Below are positions 8,674 through 16,011 of a stretch of DNA of 46,543 nucleotides, one piece after another (positions within the stretch are counted from its first letter, which is position 1; each line of letters opens with the position of its first letter). The translations under genes were made by a program, and so were the position numbers. The notes beneath the pieces are model-generated. The model ran no database searches, was not told the DNA's origin, and saw only the letters and a list, made by a program, of their open reading frames with translations. This DNA is from CAYGUI01 sp964353115 (GTDB taxonomy: Bacteria > Pseudomonadota > Gammaproteobacteria > JAGOUU01). The stretch is taken from NCBI GenBank assembly GCA_964353115.1, contig CAYGUI010000005.1, positions 1 to 46,543 of the forward strand, written 5' to 3'.

Positions 8674-9891
8674 TCACAGCATTGTTAAAACTTTAGTTAA
8701 TTTTTCAATAAAATAATCAACTTCTTCACGTGTATTATAAAAAGACAAAGATATTCGCGCAGTCCCTTCAATACCAAAAAATTGAAATAATGGCATTGTG
8801 CAATGATGGCCAGTGCGTATAGCAATACCAAATTGATCAATTAATAAACCAATATCTTGTGGATGCGCACCATCAATAACAAAAGAAAAAACAGCTATTT
8901 TATTTTTACTATCGCCAATAATACGTAAATTAGGAATGGTCAGTAATTTTTCACGAGTATATTTAGTTAATTCTTGCTCATATTTAGCAATATTATCAAA
9001 ACCAATATTTAATAAATATTTAATACCTGTAGCCATGCCCCAAGCACCAACAAAATTTGGAGTACCAGCTTCATATTTTTGCGGTAAATCTGCATAAGTA
9101 GTTTTTTCAAAACTAACATGATCAATCATTTCACCACCGCCATGCCATGGTGGAAGAACTTTTAATAAAGCTTCTTTGCCGTATAAAACCCCAATACCTG
9201 TCGGACCAAAAATCTTATGACCAGAAAAGGCATAAAAATCACAATCTAAATTTTGTACATCAACCGGCATATGCGCTATAGCCTGTGCCCCGTCAATTAG
9301 CACTAAAATATCTTTATTATAATTTTTAGCTGTTGTAATTATTTTTTCGATATTATTAATAATTCCAATAGAATTGGAAACCTGATTAACGGCTATTAAC
9401 TTAGTTTTATCTGATAATAAGTCAGCGAATTTATCTAAATCTAATTCACCATTATCTTTAATTGGTATGATTTTTAATTTAGCACCAACTTTTTCACATA
9501 AAATTTGCCATGGAACTATATTTGAATGATGCTCAAGCGTTGAAATAATTATCTCATCGTCTTTGTTAATTTTGGTATTAGCTAGTATATTAGCAACTAA
9601 ATTTATAGTTTCTGTTGTACCACGAGTAAAAATTACTTCTTTATTTGATTTGGCATTAATGAATCTTTGCACAACTTCTCGTGCTTCTTCGTATTTATCA
9701 GTTGCTTCACAGCTTAAATGATGAATACCGCGGTGAACATTAGCATTAGAATTTTCATAAAACTTAGCTATTTCATCAATAACTATTTGTGGTTTTTGCG
9801 TAGTCGCAGCATTGTCAAAATAAACTAACCTATGGTTATTTACTTCTTTTTGCAATATAGGAAAATCTTGACGTATTTTTTCTAAATCCAT
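8674..9891 (-). CDS. sufS: Cysteine desulfurase SufS
   Basis: This PLP enzyme takes sulfur from cysteine for Fe-S assembly. It has 405 residues, the family's normal size. The PLP lysine is Lys226 in SGHKIFGPTGIG, the active-site cysteine is Cys364 in RTGHHCTMP, and the early FDNAATTQKP and NVHRGIHHLS motifs are all present (group II desulfurase, SufS type). It overlaps the 3' end of sufD by 10 bases, which suggests translational coupling. No SufE gene is visible nearby, so the sulfur acceptor must be encoded elsewhere or a SufU-like role filled otherwise. Confidence 0.97.
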   Translation of the reverse strand: MDLEKIRQDFPILQKEVNNHRLVYFDNAATTQKPQIVIDEIAKFYENSNANVHRGIHHLSCEATDKYEEAREVVQRFINAKSNKEVIFTRGTTETINLVANILANTKINKDDEIIISTLEHHSNIVPWQILCEKVGAKLKIIPIKDNGELDLDKFADLLSDKTKLIAVNQVSNSIGIINNIEKIITTAKNYNKDILVLIDGAQAIAHMPVDVQNLDCDFYAFSGHKIFGPTGIGVLYGKEALLKVLPPWHGGGEMIDHVSFEKTTYADLPQKYEAGTPNFVGAWGMATGIKYLLNIGFDNIAKYEQELTKYTREKLLTIPNLRIIGDSKNKIAVFSFVIDGAHPQDIGLLIDQFGIAIRTGHHCTMPLFQFFGIEGTARISLSFYNTREEVDYFIEKLTKVLTML

Positions 9892-10739
9892 AAATATTTA
9901 TTAACTTCTTGCTCTATTACTTTATAAACTTCTTTATTCTTTATTTTTTCTAATATCTCGGCAATAAATGCAAACTGTAATAATTTATTAGCTTCAGCGT
10001 TATTTATACCGCGTGAGCGCAAATAAAACAGCATGTCTTCATCAAGATCACCAATAGTTGCACCATGAGCGCACTTTACATCATCAGCATAAATATTAAG
10101 CTCTGGTCTAGTATCTATTTCTGCTTTGTCTGACAATAAAAGATTCTTATTCATCTGAGCTGAATCTACTTTTTGCGCATCTTTCGCAACATAAACTTTA
10201 CCTAGAAATTTAGCACGACTTTCATCACGCAAAATGCCTTTATAATTTTCTTCTGATTTTGTATTGGGAGAATTATGATTCAAAAAAGTATTGTTAATTA
10301 TTTGCTGTTTATTAATTGGCAAATACGCACCAAATAAATTACCACTAGAATCTTCATCATTAAAGTTAATAGTAATATTATTTTCGGTTTTTAAACTTCC
10401 AAGTGAAAAATTATAATGACTGTATTCTGAATTTTTAGCTAAATTAATTGTAATGTTAGCATTGTGAACAGCACTTTTATTTTCTTGCGCCAATTTATAA
10501 TGATTAATTTTGAAATGAGCGGCCAAATTAATATTAATTACATTATTATTTTCAGAGTTAATATTTTCATCCGAATTAATATGCTGTTCGAATATCTCTA
10601 AAATATTATTATTTTCATCAATATTTATATTTATCTGATTATCAACGCATGAAAATACAGAACTGGACTTGTTCTGACAAAAGTTTCCATCAACAAATAT
10701 TAAATTATGACAAGAGCTATTCGCCATTAATCCACCCAT
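9882..10739 (-). CDS. sufD: SufD, shortened Fe-S scaffold subunit
   Basis: A SufB/SufD-family beta-helix protein that pairs with SufB and SufC to build and release Fe-S clusters. The conserved C-terminal half is clear (KFLGKVYVAKDAQKVDSAQM, DTRPELNIYADDVKCAHGAT, GDLDEDMLFYLRSRGI). The protein is only 285 residues against roughly 420 for E. coli SufD, and the N-terminal third is Asn/Ile-rich and poorly matching, so the helical N-domain seems reduced. The gene overlaps sufC by 23 bases; an internal ATG at 10727 is an alternative start. The frame is intact, so this looks like domain loss rather than a pseudogene. Confidence 0.9.
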   Translation of the reverse strand: MGGLMANSSCHNLIFVDGNFCQNKSSSVFSCVDNQININIDENNNILEIFEQHINSDENINSENNNVININLAAHFKINHYKLAQENKSAVHNANITINLAKNSEYSHYNFSLGSLKTENNITINFNDEDSSGNLFGAYLPINKQQIINNTFLNHNSPNTKSEENYKGILRDESRAKFLGKVYVAKDAQKVDSAQMNKNLLLSDKAEIDTRPELNIYADDVKCAHGATIGDLDEDMLFYLRSRGINNAEANKLLQFAFIAEILEKIKNKEVYKVIEQEVNKYLWI

Positions 10740-11517
10740 AGCCTTTTTGTTCTAATTCATAAGCTAATTCTTTGCCACCAGATTTTATTAAATCGCCATG
10801 TGCCAATACATGCACAAAATCTGGTTCAATATAATTTAATAAGCGTTGATAATGCGTAATTACCAAAAATGATCTATTACTATCGCGCAGTTTATTTACG
10901 CCAGTTGCAACTTCTTGCAATGCATCAATATCAAGTCCTGAATCAGTTTCATCAAGAATAGCTAGTTCTGGCTCTAAAATTGACATTTGTAGAATTTCGT
11001 TACGTTTTTTCTCACCACCAGAGAAACCCTCATTCACGCTACGATATAATAATTGCTCATTCATTTTAAGATCTTCAGCCTTTTGACGAACTAGCTTTAA
11101 AAAACTTGCTGCATTAACTTCAGGCTTTCCTTCTGATTTTAATTTTGAATTTAAAATCATCTTAAGAAAATTAATATCAGTTACACCCGGAATTTCTACT
11201 GGGTATTGAAATGCTAAAAATATACCTTTATTTGCTCGCTCTTCTACTGGCATATCAAGTAAATTTTCACCTTTATAAGTAATACTACCCGATTCGATAT
11301 TGTAACCATCTTTACCGGCAATAATATTAGATAAAGTACTTTTACCAGAACCATTTGGCCCCATTATGGCATGCACTTCACCTGGATTTATCGTTAAACT
11401 AATATTATTTAATATTTTTTTGTTACCACTGTTTTCCGCGTCATTCCCGCGATTTTCCGCGTCATTCCCGCGAAGGCGGGAATCTACAGAAACTGTCAAA
11501 TTCTTTATTTCTAACAT
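10717..11517 (-). CDS. sufC: SufC ATPase with an in-frame repeat insertion
   Basis: ABC-type ATPase of the SufBCD scaffold. The start is taken at ATG 11517 (MLEIKNLTVSVD), the standard SufC beginning; an upstream GTG at 11529 only adds four residues. Walker A GPNGSGKST, signature NEGFSGGEKKRNEI, and Walker B ELAILDETDSGLD are intact. Between the first strand (MLEIKNLTVSVD) and the next (KKILNNISLTI), where E. coli SufC has a turn of a few residues, there are about 20 extra residues reading SRLRGNDAEN then RGNDAENSGN. They are encoded by a palindromic element plus a 21-base duplication. The insertion sits in a surface hairpin and the frame is kept. Confidence 0.97.
   Translation of the reverse strand: MLEIKNLTVSVDSRLRGNDAENRGNDAENSGNKKILNNISLTINPGEVHAIMGPNGSGKSTLSNIIAGKDGYNIESGSITYKGENLLDMPVEERANKGIFLAFQYPVEIPGVTDINFLKMILNSKLKSEGKPEVNAASFLKLVRQKAEDLKMNEQLLYRSVNEGFSGGEKKRNEILQMSILEPELAILDETDSGLDIDALQEVATGVNKLRDSNRSFLVITHYQRLLNYIEPDFVHVLAHGDLIKSGGKELAYELEQKGYGWINGE
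11435..11493. repeat. Palindromic element (family A, GTCATTCCCGCG type) inside sufC
   Basis: CGTCATTCCCGCGAAGGCGGGAATC (11460-11483) is the family A core, with self-complementary ATTCCCGC/GCGGGAAT arms. A partial copy, TTTCCGCGTCATTCCCGCGA, precedes it by 21 bases, which keeps the reading frame. It is read as the RGNDAEN repeats of SufC. Confidence 0.8.
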
Positions 11518-11518
11518 A

Positions 11519-12982
11519 TTAACCCACACTACCTTCTAAACTTACTTCCATCAATTTCTGCGCCTCAACTGCAAATTCCATTGGCAGTTTACGAAATACA
11601 TCTTTACAAAAACCATTAACTATCATCGTAACTGCAGACTCATCATCCATACCGCGCTGCTTACAATAAAATAATTGCTCGTCGGCAATTTTAGAAGTTG
11701 TAGCTTCATGCTCAACTTTTGATGAACTATTTTTTACTTCCATACGCGGAAAAGTATGAGCACCGCATGTATCTCCAATTAATAAAGAATCGCACTGAGT
11801 ATAATTACGGCTATTTTTAGCCCTTGGCCCCATACGAACTAATCCACGATAAGAATTTTGGCTATTACCAGCAGAAATACCTTTAGAAATAATTGTACTG
11901 CTAGTATTGGGAGCAATATGAATCATTTTTGTGCCAGTATCAGCTTGCTGCTTATTGCGTGTTAATGCCACAGAGTAAAATTCTCCAACGCTGTTTTCAC
12001 CGCGTAAAACTACACTTGGATATTTCCAAGTAATAGCAGATCCAGTTTCAATTTGCGTCCAAGAAATTTTTGAATTTTTTTCACGACAATCACCACGCTT
12101 GGTCACAAAATTATAAATACCACCGCGACCTTCTTCATCACCCGGGTACCAATTTTGTACTGTGGAATATTTTACTTCAGCACCTTCAAGCGCGACTATT
12201 TCAACTACTGCTGCATGCATTTGATTTTCATCACGCATTGGAGCAGTACAGCCTTCAAGATAACTCACATAACTATTTTTATCAGCTATGATCAAAGTAC
12301 GTTCAAACTGACCAGTTTTAGCTTCGTTAATTCTAAAGTATGTTGATAATTCCATTGGGCAGCGCACACCTTCGGGAATATAAACAAAACTACCATCGGA
12401 AAAAACAGCAGAATTTAAACAAGCATAATAATTATCACCCTGTGGTACAACAGAGCCTAAGTATTTTTGAATTAGATCAGGGTATTTTTTAATAGCTTCT
12501 GAAATTGGGCAGAAAATCACCCCCGCCTTAGCTAATTCATCTTTAAAAGTGGTGGCAACCGAAACACTATCAAAAACAGCATCAACAGCAACTCCTGCTA
12601 GCATTTTTTGCTCATGCAGCGGAATTCCTAGTTTTTCATAAGTACGTAATAATTCTGGATCAACTTCATCAAGACTTTTTGGCCCATCATTTTTTGATTT
12701 TGGTGCAGAATAATAACTTAATGAATGTAAATCTACTGGTGCAATTTCAAGATTAGCCCATTCTGGCTCCTTCATTGCTTGCCATTTTTTATAAGCTTTC
12801 AGACGCCATTCAAGCATATATTCTGGCTCATTTTTAATTTGAGATAAACGAGCGATAATTTCTTCATTTAGGCCAGGCTCAAAAGTATCTGATTCAATAT
12901 CAGTAACAAAACCATGCTCATAGGCCTTATCAATTACTTGTTTGATTTCTTTATTATTTTCGTGCTTTTGATTATTATCCAC
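11519..12982 (-). CDS. sufB: Fe-S scaffold protein SufB
   Basis: Core scaffold of the SUF pathway, 487 residues, normal length. Diagnostic segments are EPEWMLEWRLKAYKKW-like N-terminus (EPEYMLEWRLKAYKKWQAM), GVRCPMELSTYFRINEA, EGCTAPMRDENQ, the Fe-S ligand region SLLIGDTCGAHTFP and the C-terminal CKQRGMDDESAVTMIVNGFCKDV. It is the first gene of the minus-strand operon sufB-sufC-sufD-sufS-sufT; sufC starts one base after its stop overlap zone. No IscR/SufR regulator is adjacent. The 65 bases upstream (12983-13047) must hold the promoter; no clear -35/-10 pair or operator was identified there. Confidence 0.97.
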   Translation of the reverse strand: MDNNQKHENNKEIKQVIDKAYEHGFVTDIESDTFEPGLNEEIIARLSQIKNEPEYMLEWRLKAYKKWQAMKEPEWANLEIAPVDLHSLSYYSAPKSKNDGPKSLDEVDPELLRTYEKLGIPLHEQKMLAGVAVDAVFDSVSVATTFKDELAKAGVIFCPISEAIKKYPDLIQKYLGSVVPQGDNYYACLNSAVFSDGSFVYIPEGVRCPMELSTYFRINEAKTGQFERTLIIADKNSYVSYLEGCTAPMRDENQMHAAVVEIVALEGAEVKYSTVQNWYPGDEEGRGGIYNFVTKRGDCREKNSKISWTQIETGSAITWKYPSVVLRGENSVGEFYSVALTRNKQQADTGTKMIHIAPNTSSTIISKGISAGNSQNSYRGLVRMGPRAKNSRNYTQCDSLLIGDTCGAHTFPRMEVKNSSSKVEHEATTSKIADEQLFYCKQRGMDDESAVTMIVNGFCKDVFRKLPMEFAVEAQKLMEVSLEGSVG

Positions 12983-13047
12983 TTGTTTGACTGCTAAATT
13001 TATATAAAAATTTTAAGTGGATATGGTAGTCTTTTTTAGCTTTATAT

Positions 13048-13257
13048 TCAAGCTTTTGGATTACGCGCAGATCGCACTACATGACCATTTGGACTTTGTG
13101 AAGTTGGGGCTTCAGACTCAGAAGAACGCCCACCGTATAAACGAGTTTCAAGTTTTGCGAGATTAAGAGCTTGCGGCAAGGAACGAGATGTACCTAAAAG
13201 AGTCATAACTCTTTGAGCATCTTGTGGGCCTAATTGTTGGTTATGCATAACAGCCAT
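13048..13257 (-). CDS. Small hypothetical protein, partner of the recombinase-like gene
   Basis: 69 residues, not recognised. The sequence begins MAVMHNQQLGPQDAQRVMTL, has a short amphipathic helix and then a Ser/Arg/Pro-rich, probably disordered tail ending VRSARNPKA. A plausible Shine-Dalgarno GGGAG lies 9 bases before the ATG at 13257, inside the end of the upstream gene, so it is translated with it (4 bases between stop and start). The good ribosome site and operon position support it being real despite its length. Confidence 0.6.
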   Translation of the reverse strand: MAVMHNQQLGPQDAQRVMTLLGTSRSLPQALNLAKLETRLYGGRSSESEAPTSQSPNGHVVRSARNPKA

Positions 13258-13261
13258 AATC

Positions 13262-14206
13262 TTACTCTCCCGGGAACTCTATACCCCGTTTGTTTAGTTC
13301 ATCTGCTATCTCTTGATAGCTAAGATTTTGATCTTCAAATTCAGCCAAAAGCGGCTCAATTGATTCAATTAACTGATATAATTTTATCACAGATTTAATA
13401 ATTTGTAAACGCTTTCTAACTGAATTTACAGCCTTTTCATCCCACTTATCAAGCCGATGCGGGAAAATTCTACCTTCATTAAGCTTTTCAGCTATTTCGG
13501 CATTATTTAACCCGTTGTTTTTATATTCTTCTAATTTTGGGGCTAAATCTAAGGCCAATTCATTGGTCTTTATACGCTCTAAAACCTTCTGAAACTGGCT
13601 TAACACCCACTGCCCACCTTCAGGAGCGGTATAACCATCATCATTCAATTTCTCCACTATTTTACGCTGTGACAAACCTTCAGACTCATATTGAGCAATT
13701 ATTGGCTGCAAGGCCAATGAAAATAATACTGCATTTTCCACTTTGATTTTATTTACTTTATTAATAATTTGAAGTGCATTGGGGTTACCAAGTGGCGATA
13801 TAGTGCGACTTAGACCTTCTTTGATGCTTTCACTATGAGCACGCTTTACTTGCTGCGCATAAGAAACAATAGCTGGTAAATTAGCGGGACTAACTGCGGT
13901 ATTATCTAAGCAAATAAATTTTAGATTTGGAGTTAGTAACAAATCAGCAAAATCGCTATATCCTAATAAATTACCTAATACGGCTATTACCAAAATCGCA
14001 TCTTTCTCAAGGCTTAAGTTTATGGCTTTTTTTAATTCATTAAAATCACTAGGCTTTATCTCATAAACTTCACTAAACTGTTCGATAAGCTCTTTTTGAT
14101 TATCAGCGGCATACTGCCTAACTGACGTATTTTGTTGTTCGATCGAGTCAATGGTTACTCGCATTGGACTAGTTTGCCAGCTGTAACCTACTAATTTTTC
14201 TTGCAT
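13262..14206 (-). CDS. Degenerate serine-recombinase-like protein
   Basis: 314 residues with the layout of a large serine recombinase but without its chemistry. Residues 1-125 look like a worn resolvase domain (VGYSWQTS in place of Y-x-R-V-S, then SIEQQNTSVRQYAADN, and DAILVIAVLGNLLGYSDFADLL). A helix follows with KEGLSRTISPLGNPNA, matching the recombinase 'K-G-x-x-x-G-x-P' linker, and then three copies of a recombinase-type helix-turn-helix: EGLSQRKIVEKLNDDGYTAP, NNGLNNAEIAEKLNEGRIFP and QNLSYQEIADELNKRGIEFP. The catalytic Arg of the first motif is replaced and no Cys-rich or coiled-coil C-domain exists. It more likely binds DNA than recombines it. Confident about the fold resemblance, not the role. 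Confidence 0.7.
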   Translation of the reverse strand: MQEKLVGYSWQTSPMRVTIDSIEQQNTSVRQYAADNQKELIEQFSEVYEIKPSDFNELKKAINLSLEKDAILVIAVLGNLLGYSDFADLLLTPNLKFICLDNTAVSPANLPAIVSYAQQVKRAHSESIKEGLSRTISPLGNPNALQIINKVNKIKVENAVLFSLALQPIIAQYESEGLSQRKIVEKLNDDGYTAPEGGQWVLSQFQKVLERIKTNELALDLAPKLEEYKNNGLNNAEIAEKLNEGRIFPHRLDKWDEKAVNSVRKRLQIIKSVIKLYQLIESIEPLLAEFEDQNLSYQEIADELNKRGIEFPGE

Positions 14207-14229
14207 AACAACCTAAACTACTACGTTCT

Positions 14230-14262
14230 ATATTTAATTATAGGTCAATATAGTATAATTTT
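14230..14262. promoter_or_regulatory. Overlapping divergent -10 elements
   Basis: A TATAAT lies on the plus strand at 14254-14259 (toward 14286) and another on the minus strand at 14242-14237 (toward 14206, with TTAGAA 18 bases upstream). The two would compete for polymerase. The plus-strand -35 is weak. Assignment is by eye. Confidence 0.35.
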
Positions 14263-14285
14263 CTAATTTGAGATATCATAACTGT

Positions 14286-14684
14286 ATGAAATACGACTAC
14301 AATCGCAATATTATAGCTTGGGTTGTTCTACTAATTACCATAAGCTCTCTTTACTTAATTAAGCCTAAAATAGCAATTAAACCAACCATAATGCTATTAC
14401 CGCAAACTAAATATTTACCAGCAATTAACAGTGATGATGTTGCTGTATATCCTGAAATTTCTCCGCTTTGGGCTAAAACCTTATTGGCGCGAATATCTAT
14501 AAAGTATCCTATTGATGAGAAGCTCTCAAAACAAGAAGTACAAAGAAAAGCTTTAAAATTAATAACTGAAAATAGTGCTAATATTGGTGCTAATGCAGTT
14601 GTAATTCAAAGTATGGGAGCAAGTGAGTGGTTTTATACTAAGAAAGAAGTATTACAGATTTACGCTCTCGCATATAAAATTTAA
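14286..14684 (+). CDS. Small membrane-anchored protein, possibly RcsF/YbjQ-like
   Basis: 132 residues from ATG 14286 (MKYDYNRNIIAWVV); a TTG at 14268 is less likely. One N-terminal hydrophobic helix (about 8-25) anchors a periplasmic domain. The domain contains EVQRKALKLITENSANIGANAVVIQSMG. The 'A-x-x-x-G-A-N-A-V-V' pattern is shared by RcsF and by heavy-metal-binding YbjQ-type domains, but the rest is too diverged to assign. It is followed by lepB 17 bases later on the same strand and may be cotranscribed. Function unknown. Confidence 0.6.
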   Translation: MKYDYNRNIIAWVVLLITISSLYLIKPKIAIKPTIMLLPQTKYLPAINSDDVAVYPEISPLWAKTLLARISIKYPIDEKLSKQEVQRKALKLITENSANIGANAVVIQSMGASEWFYTKKEVLQIYALAYKI

Positions 14685-14701
14685 CTATTAATTTTTTTAT
14701 T

Positions 14702-15514
14702 ATGAATTTTGATTTTCCATTTATTTTATTAACTGCAACTGTTGTCACTGGATTAATTTCATTAATAGACAAAGTATATTGCTATAAAAAATACAAAACA
14801 AATAAGTTAGAAACACCTGAAGATCCTATTTTAGTTGAATATAGTAAATCTTTTTTTGGAGTTTTATTATTCGTATTTATATTACGTTCTTTTTTATATG
14901 AGCCTTTTAGAGTACCAACTAGTTCATTAGCCCCGACCGTTTTACCTGGCGATTTTATTTTAACTAATAAATTTGATTATGGAGTTAAACTACCGGTCTG
15001 GGAAGATATTATTTATAAAAATCATAACCCTAAACGCGGTGACATAGTTGTTTTCAAAACTCCCGTAGATAATCACACTTGGTTAATTAAACGTCTTATT
15101 GGCATACCTGGCGATAAAATTAGTTATCATGATAAAAAATTAACTATTAACGGTCAGAAATTAAATTATAAATATTTAGGACAAGAAAAATATCTAGATG
15201 AAACAGGCAATACCAGTCTAATGAATATTTATGCTGAAAATTTACTTGGCGTTGAACATAAAATTTTCACTAAAACTGATACTGAATTTTTTATATCATC
15301 TGATTTCACTGATTTAGTTGTACCTGAAGGCAAATACTTTATGATGGGTGATAATCGCGATAATAGTGATGACAGTCGTTTTTGGGGCTTTGTTCCACAA
15401 AACAATATTGACGCAAAAGCCTTATTTGTATTATTTAGCTGGGCCCCGGATAGCTGGACTAATATCCGCTGGAATAGAATAGGAGAAAAATTTTATTTGC
15501 CTCCAGCAAAATGA
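14702..15514 (+). CDS. lepB: Signal peptidase I
   Basis: This inner-membrane Ser-Lys protease removes signal peptides from secreted proteins. 270 residues with two N-terminal membrane segments (about 5-24 and 50-64). The catalytic serine is Ser75 in VPTSSLAPTVLPGDF. E. coli has Ser-Met here, and this protein has Ser75-Leu76 with a Ser in place of the preceding Gly. The general base is Lys130 in LIKRLIGIPGDKI, and the box MGDNRDNSDDSRFWGFVP is complete. It overlaps ruvX by 4 bases (ATGA), so translation is coupled. Confidence 0.95.
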   Translation: MNFDFPFILLTATVVTGLISLIDKVYCYKKYKTNKLETPEDPILVEYSKSFFGVLLFVFILRSFLYEPFRVPTSSLAPTVLPGDFILTNKFDYGVKLPVWEDIIYKNHNPKRGDIVVFKTPVDNHTWLIKRLIGIPGDKISYHDKKLTINGQKLNYKYLGQEKYLDETGNTSLMNIYAENLLGVEHKIFTKTDTEFFISSDFTDLVVPEGKYFMMGDNRDNSDDSRFWGFVPQNNIDAKALFVLFSWAPDSWTNIRWNRIGEKFYLPPAK

Positions 15515-15948
15515 GCGATATAAAAGAAATTACTGTTCTAGCTTTTGACTTTGGCACAAAAAAGATTGGTGTTGCTGTTGGCGAAACCAGTACTTTTTCT
15601 AGTAAACCACTTACTATCATCTCTAATAATCAAAATTTAGATTATGAAATAAAAAAGCTAATATCTGAATGGCGCCCTGGTAAAATTTTGGTTGGCTTAC
15701 CACTAAATATGGATGGCACCGAGCAAAAAATTTCAGAAAAAGCCCGAGAGTTTGCCAATAAATTAAAAAATGATTTCGATATTGATATTGAACTAATCGA
15801 TGAACGATTATCAACAAGAGCTGCTTATTGGCATGCCGAAGAGCATAATCCTAAATTAATAAAGAATCGCGCAAATGTTGATCATATTGCAGCAGAATTA
15901 ATTATAAAATCTTGGTTTGATTCTGGATTCCCGCCTGCGCGGGAATGA
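15511..15948 (+). CDS. ruvX: RuvX/YqgF Holliday-junction resolvase-like nuclease
   Basis: 145 residues with an RNase H fold, involved in 16S rRNA 5'-end processing and possibly junction resolution. Motifs: AFDFGTKKIGVAVGE (first Asp), ILVGLPLNMDGTEQ, IELIDERLSTRAA (Asp-Glu-Arg) and the final Asp in ANVDHIAAELI. The C-terminus runs past the usual end as SGFPPARE, encoded by a family A palindromic element that also supplies the stop codon. It is translationally coupled to lepB and followed 63 bases later by pyrB. Confidence 0.93.
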   Translation: MSDIKEITVLAFDFGTKKIGVAVGETSTFSSKPLTIISNNQNLDYEIKKLISEWRPGKILVGLPLNMDGTEQKISEKAREFANKLKNDFDIDIELIDERLSTRAAYWHAEEHNPKLIKNRANVDHIAAELIIKSWFDSGFPPARE

Positions 15949-15995
15949 CGGCCCTGTATGTTGGAATGACGGCCCTGTATGTTGGAATGACGTAG
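15926..15995. repeat. Family A palindromic element with two tandem 21-base units, left arm
   Basis: GATTCCCGCCTGCGCGGGAAT (15926-15946) is the palindromic core. It is followed by two tandem 21-base units at 15950-15970 and 15971-15991 (GGCCCTGTATGTTGG...), then GTAG. The block is the inverted counterpart of 16087-16135 and spans the ruvX stop codon. Confidence 0.9.
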
Positions 15996-16011
15996 TATAA
16001 AAATTAAAAAT

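Noticed and set aside
9882..10739. sufD as a pseudogene
   Set aside because: Short, but the frame is intact, overlaps are in place and the conserved C-terminal motifs are complete.
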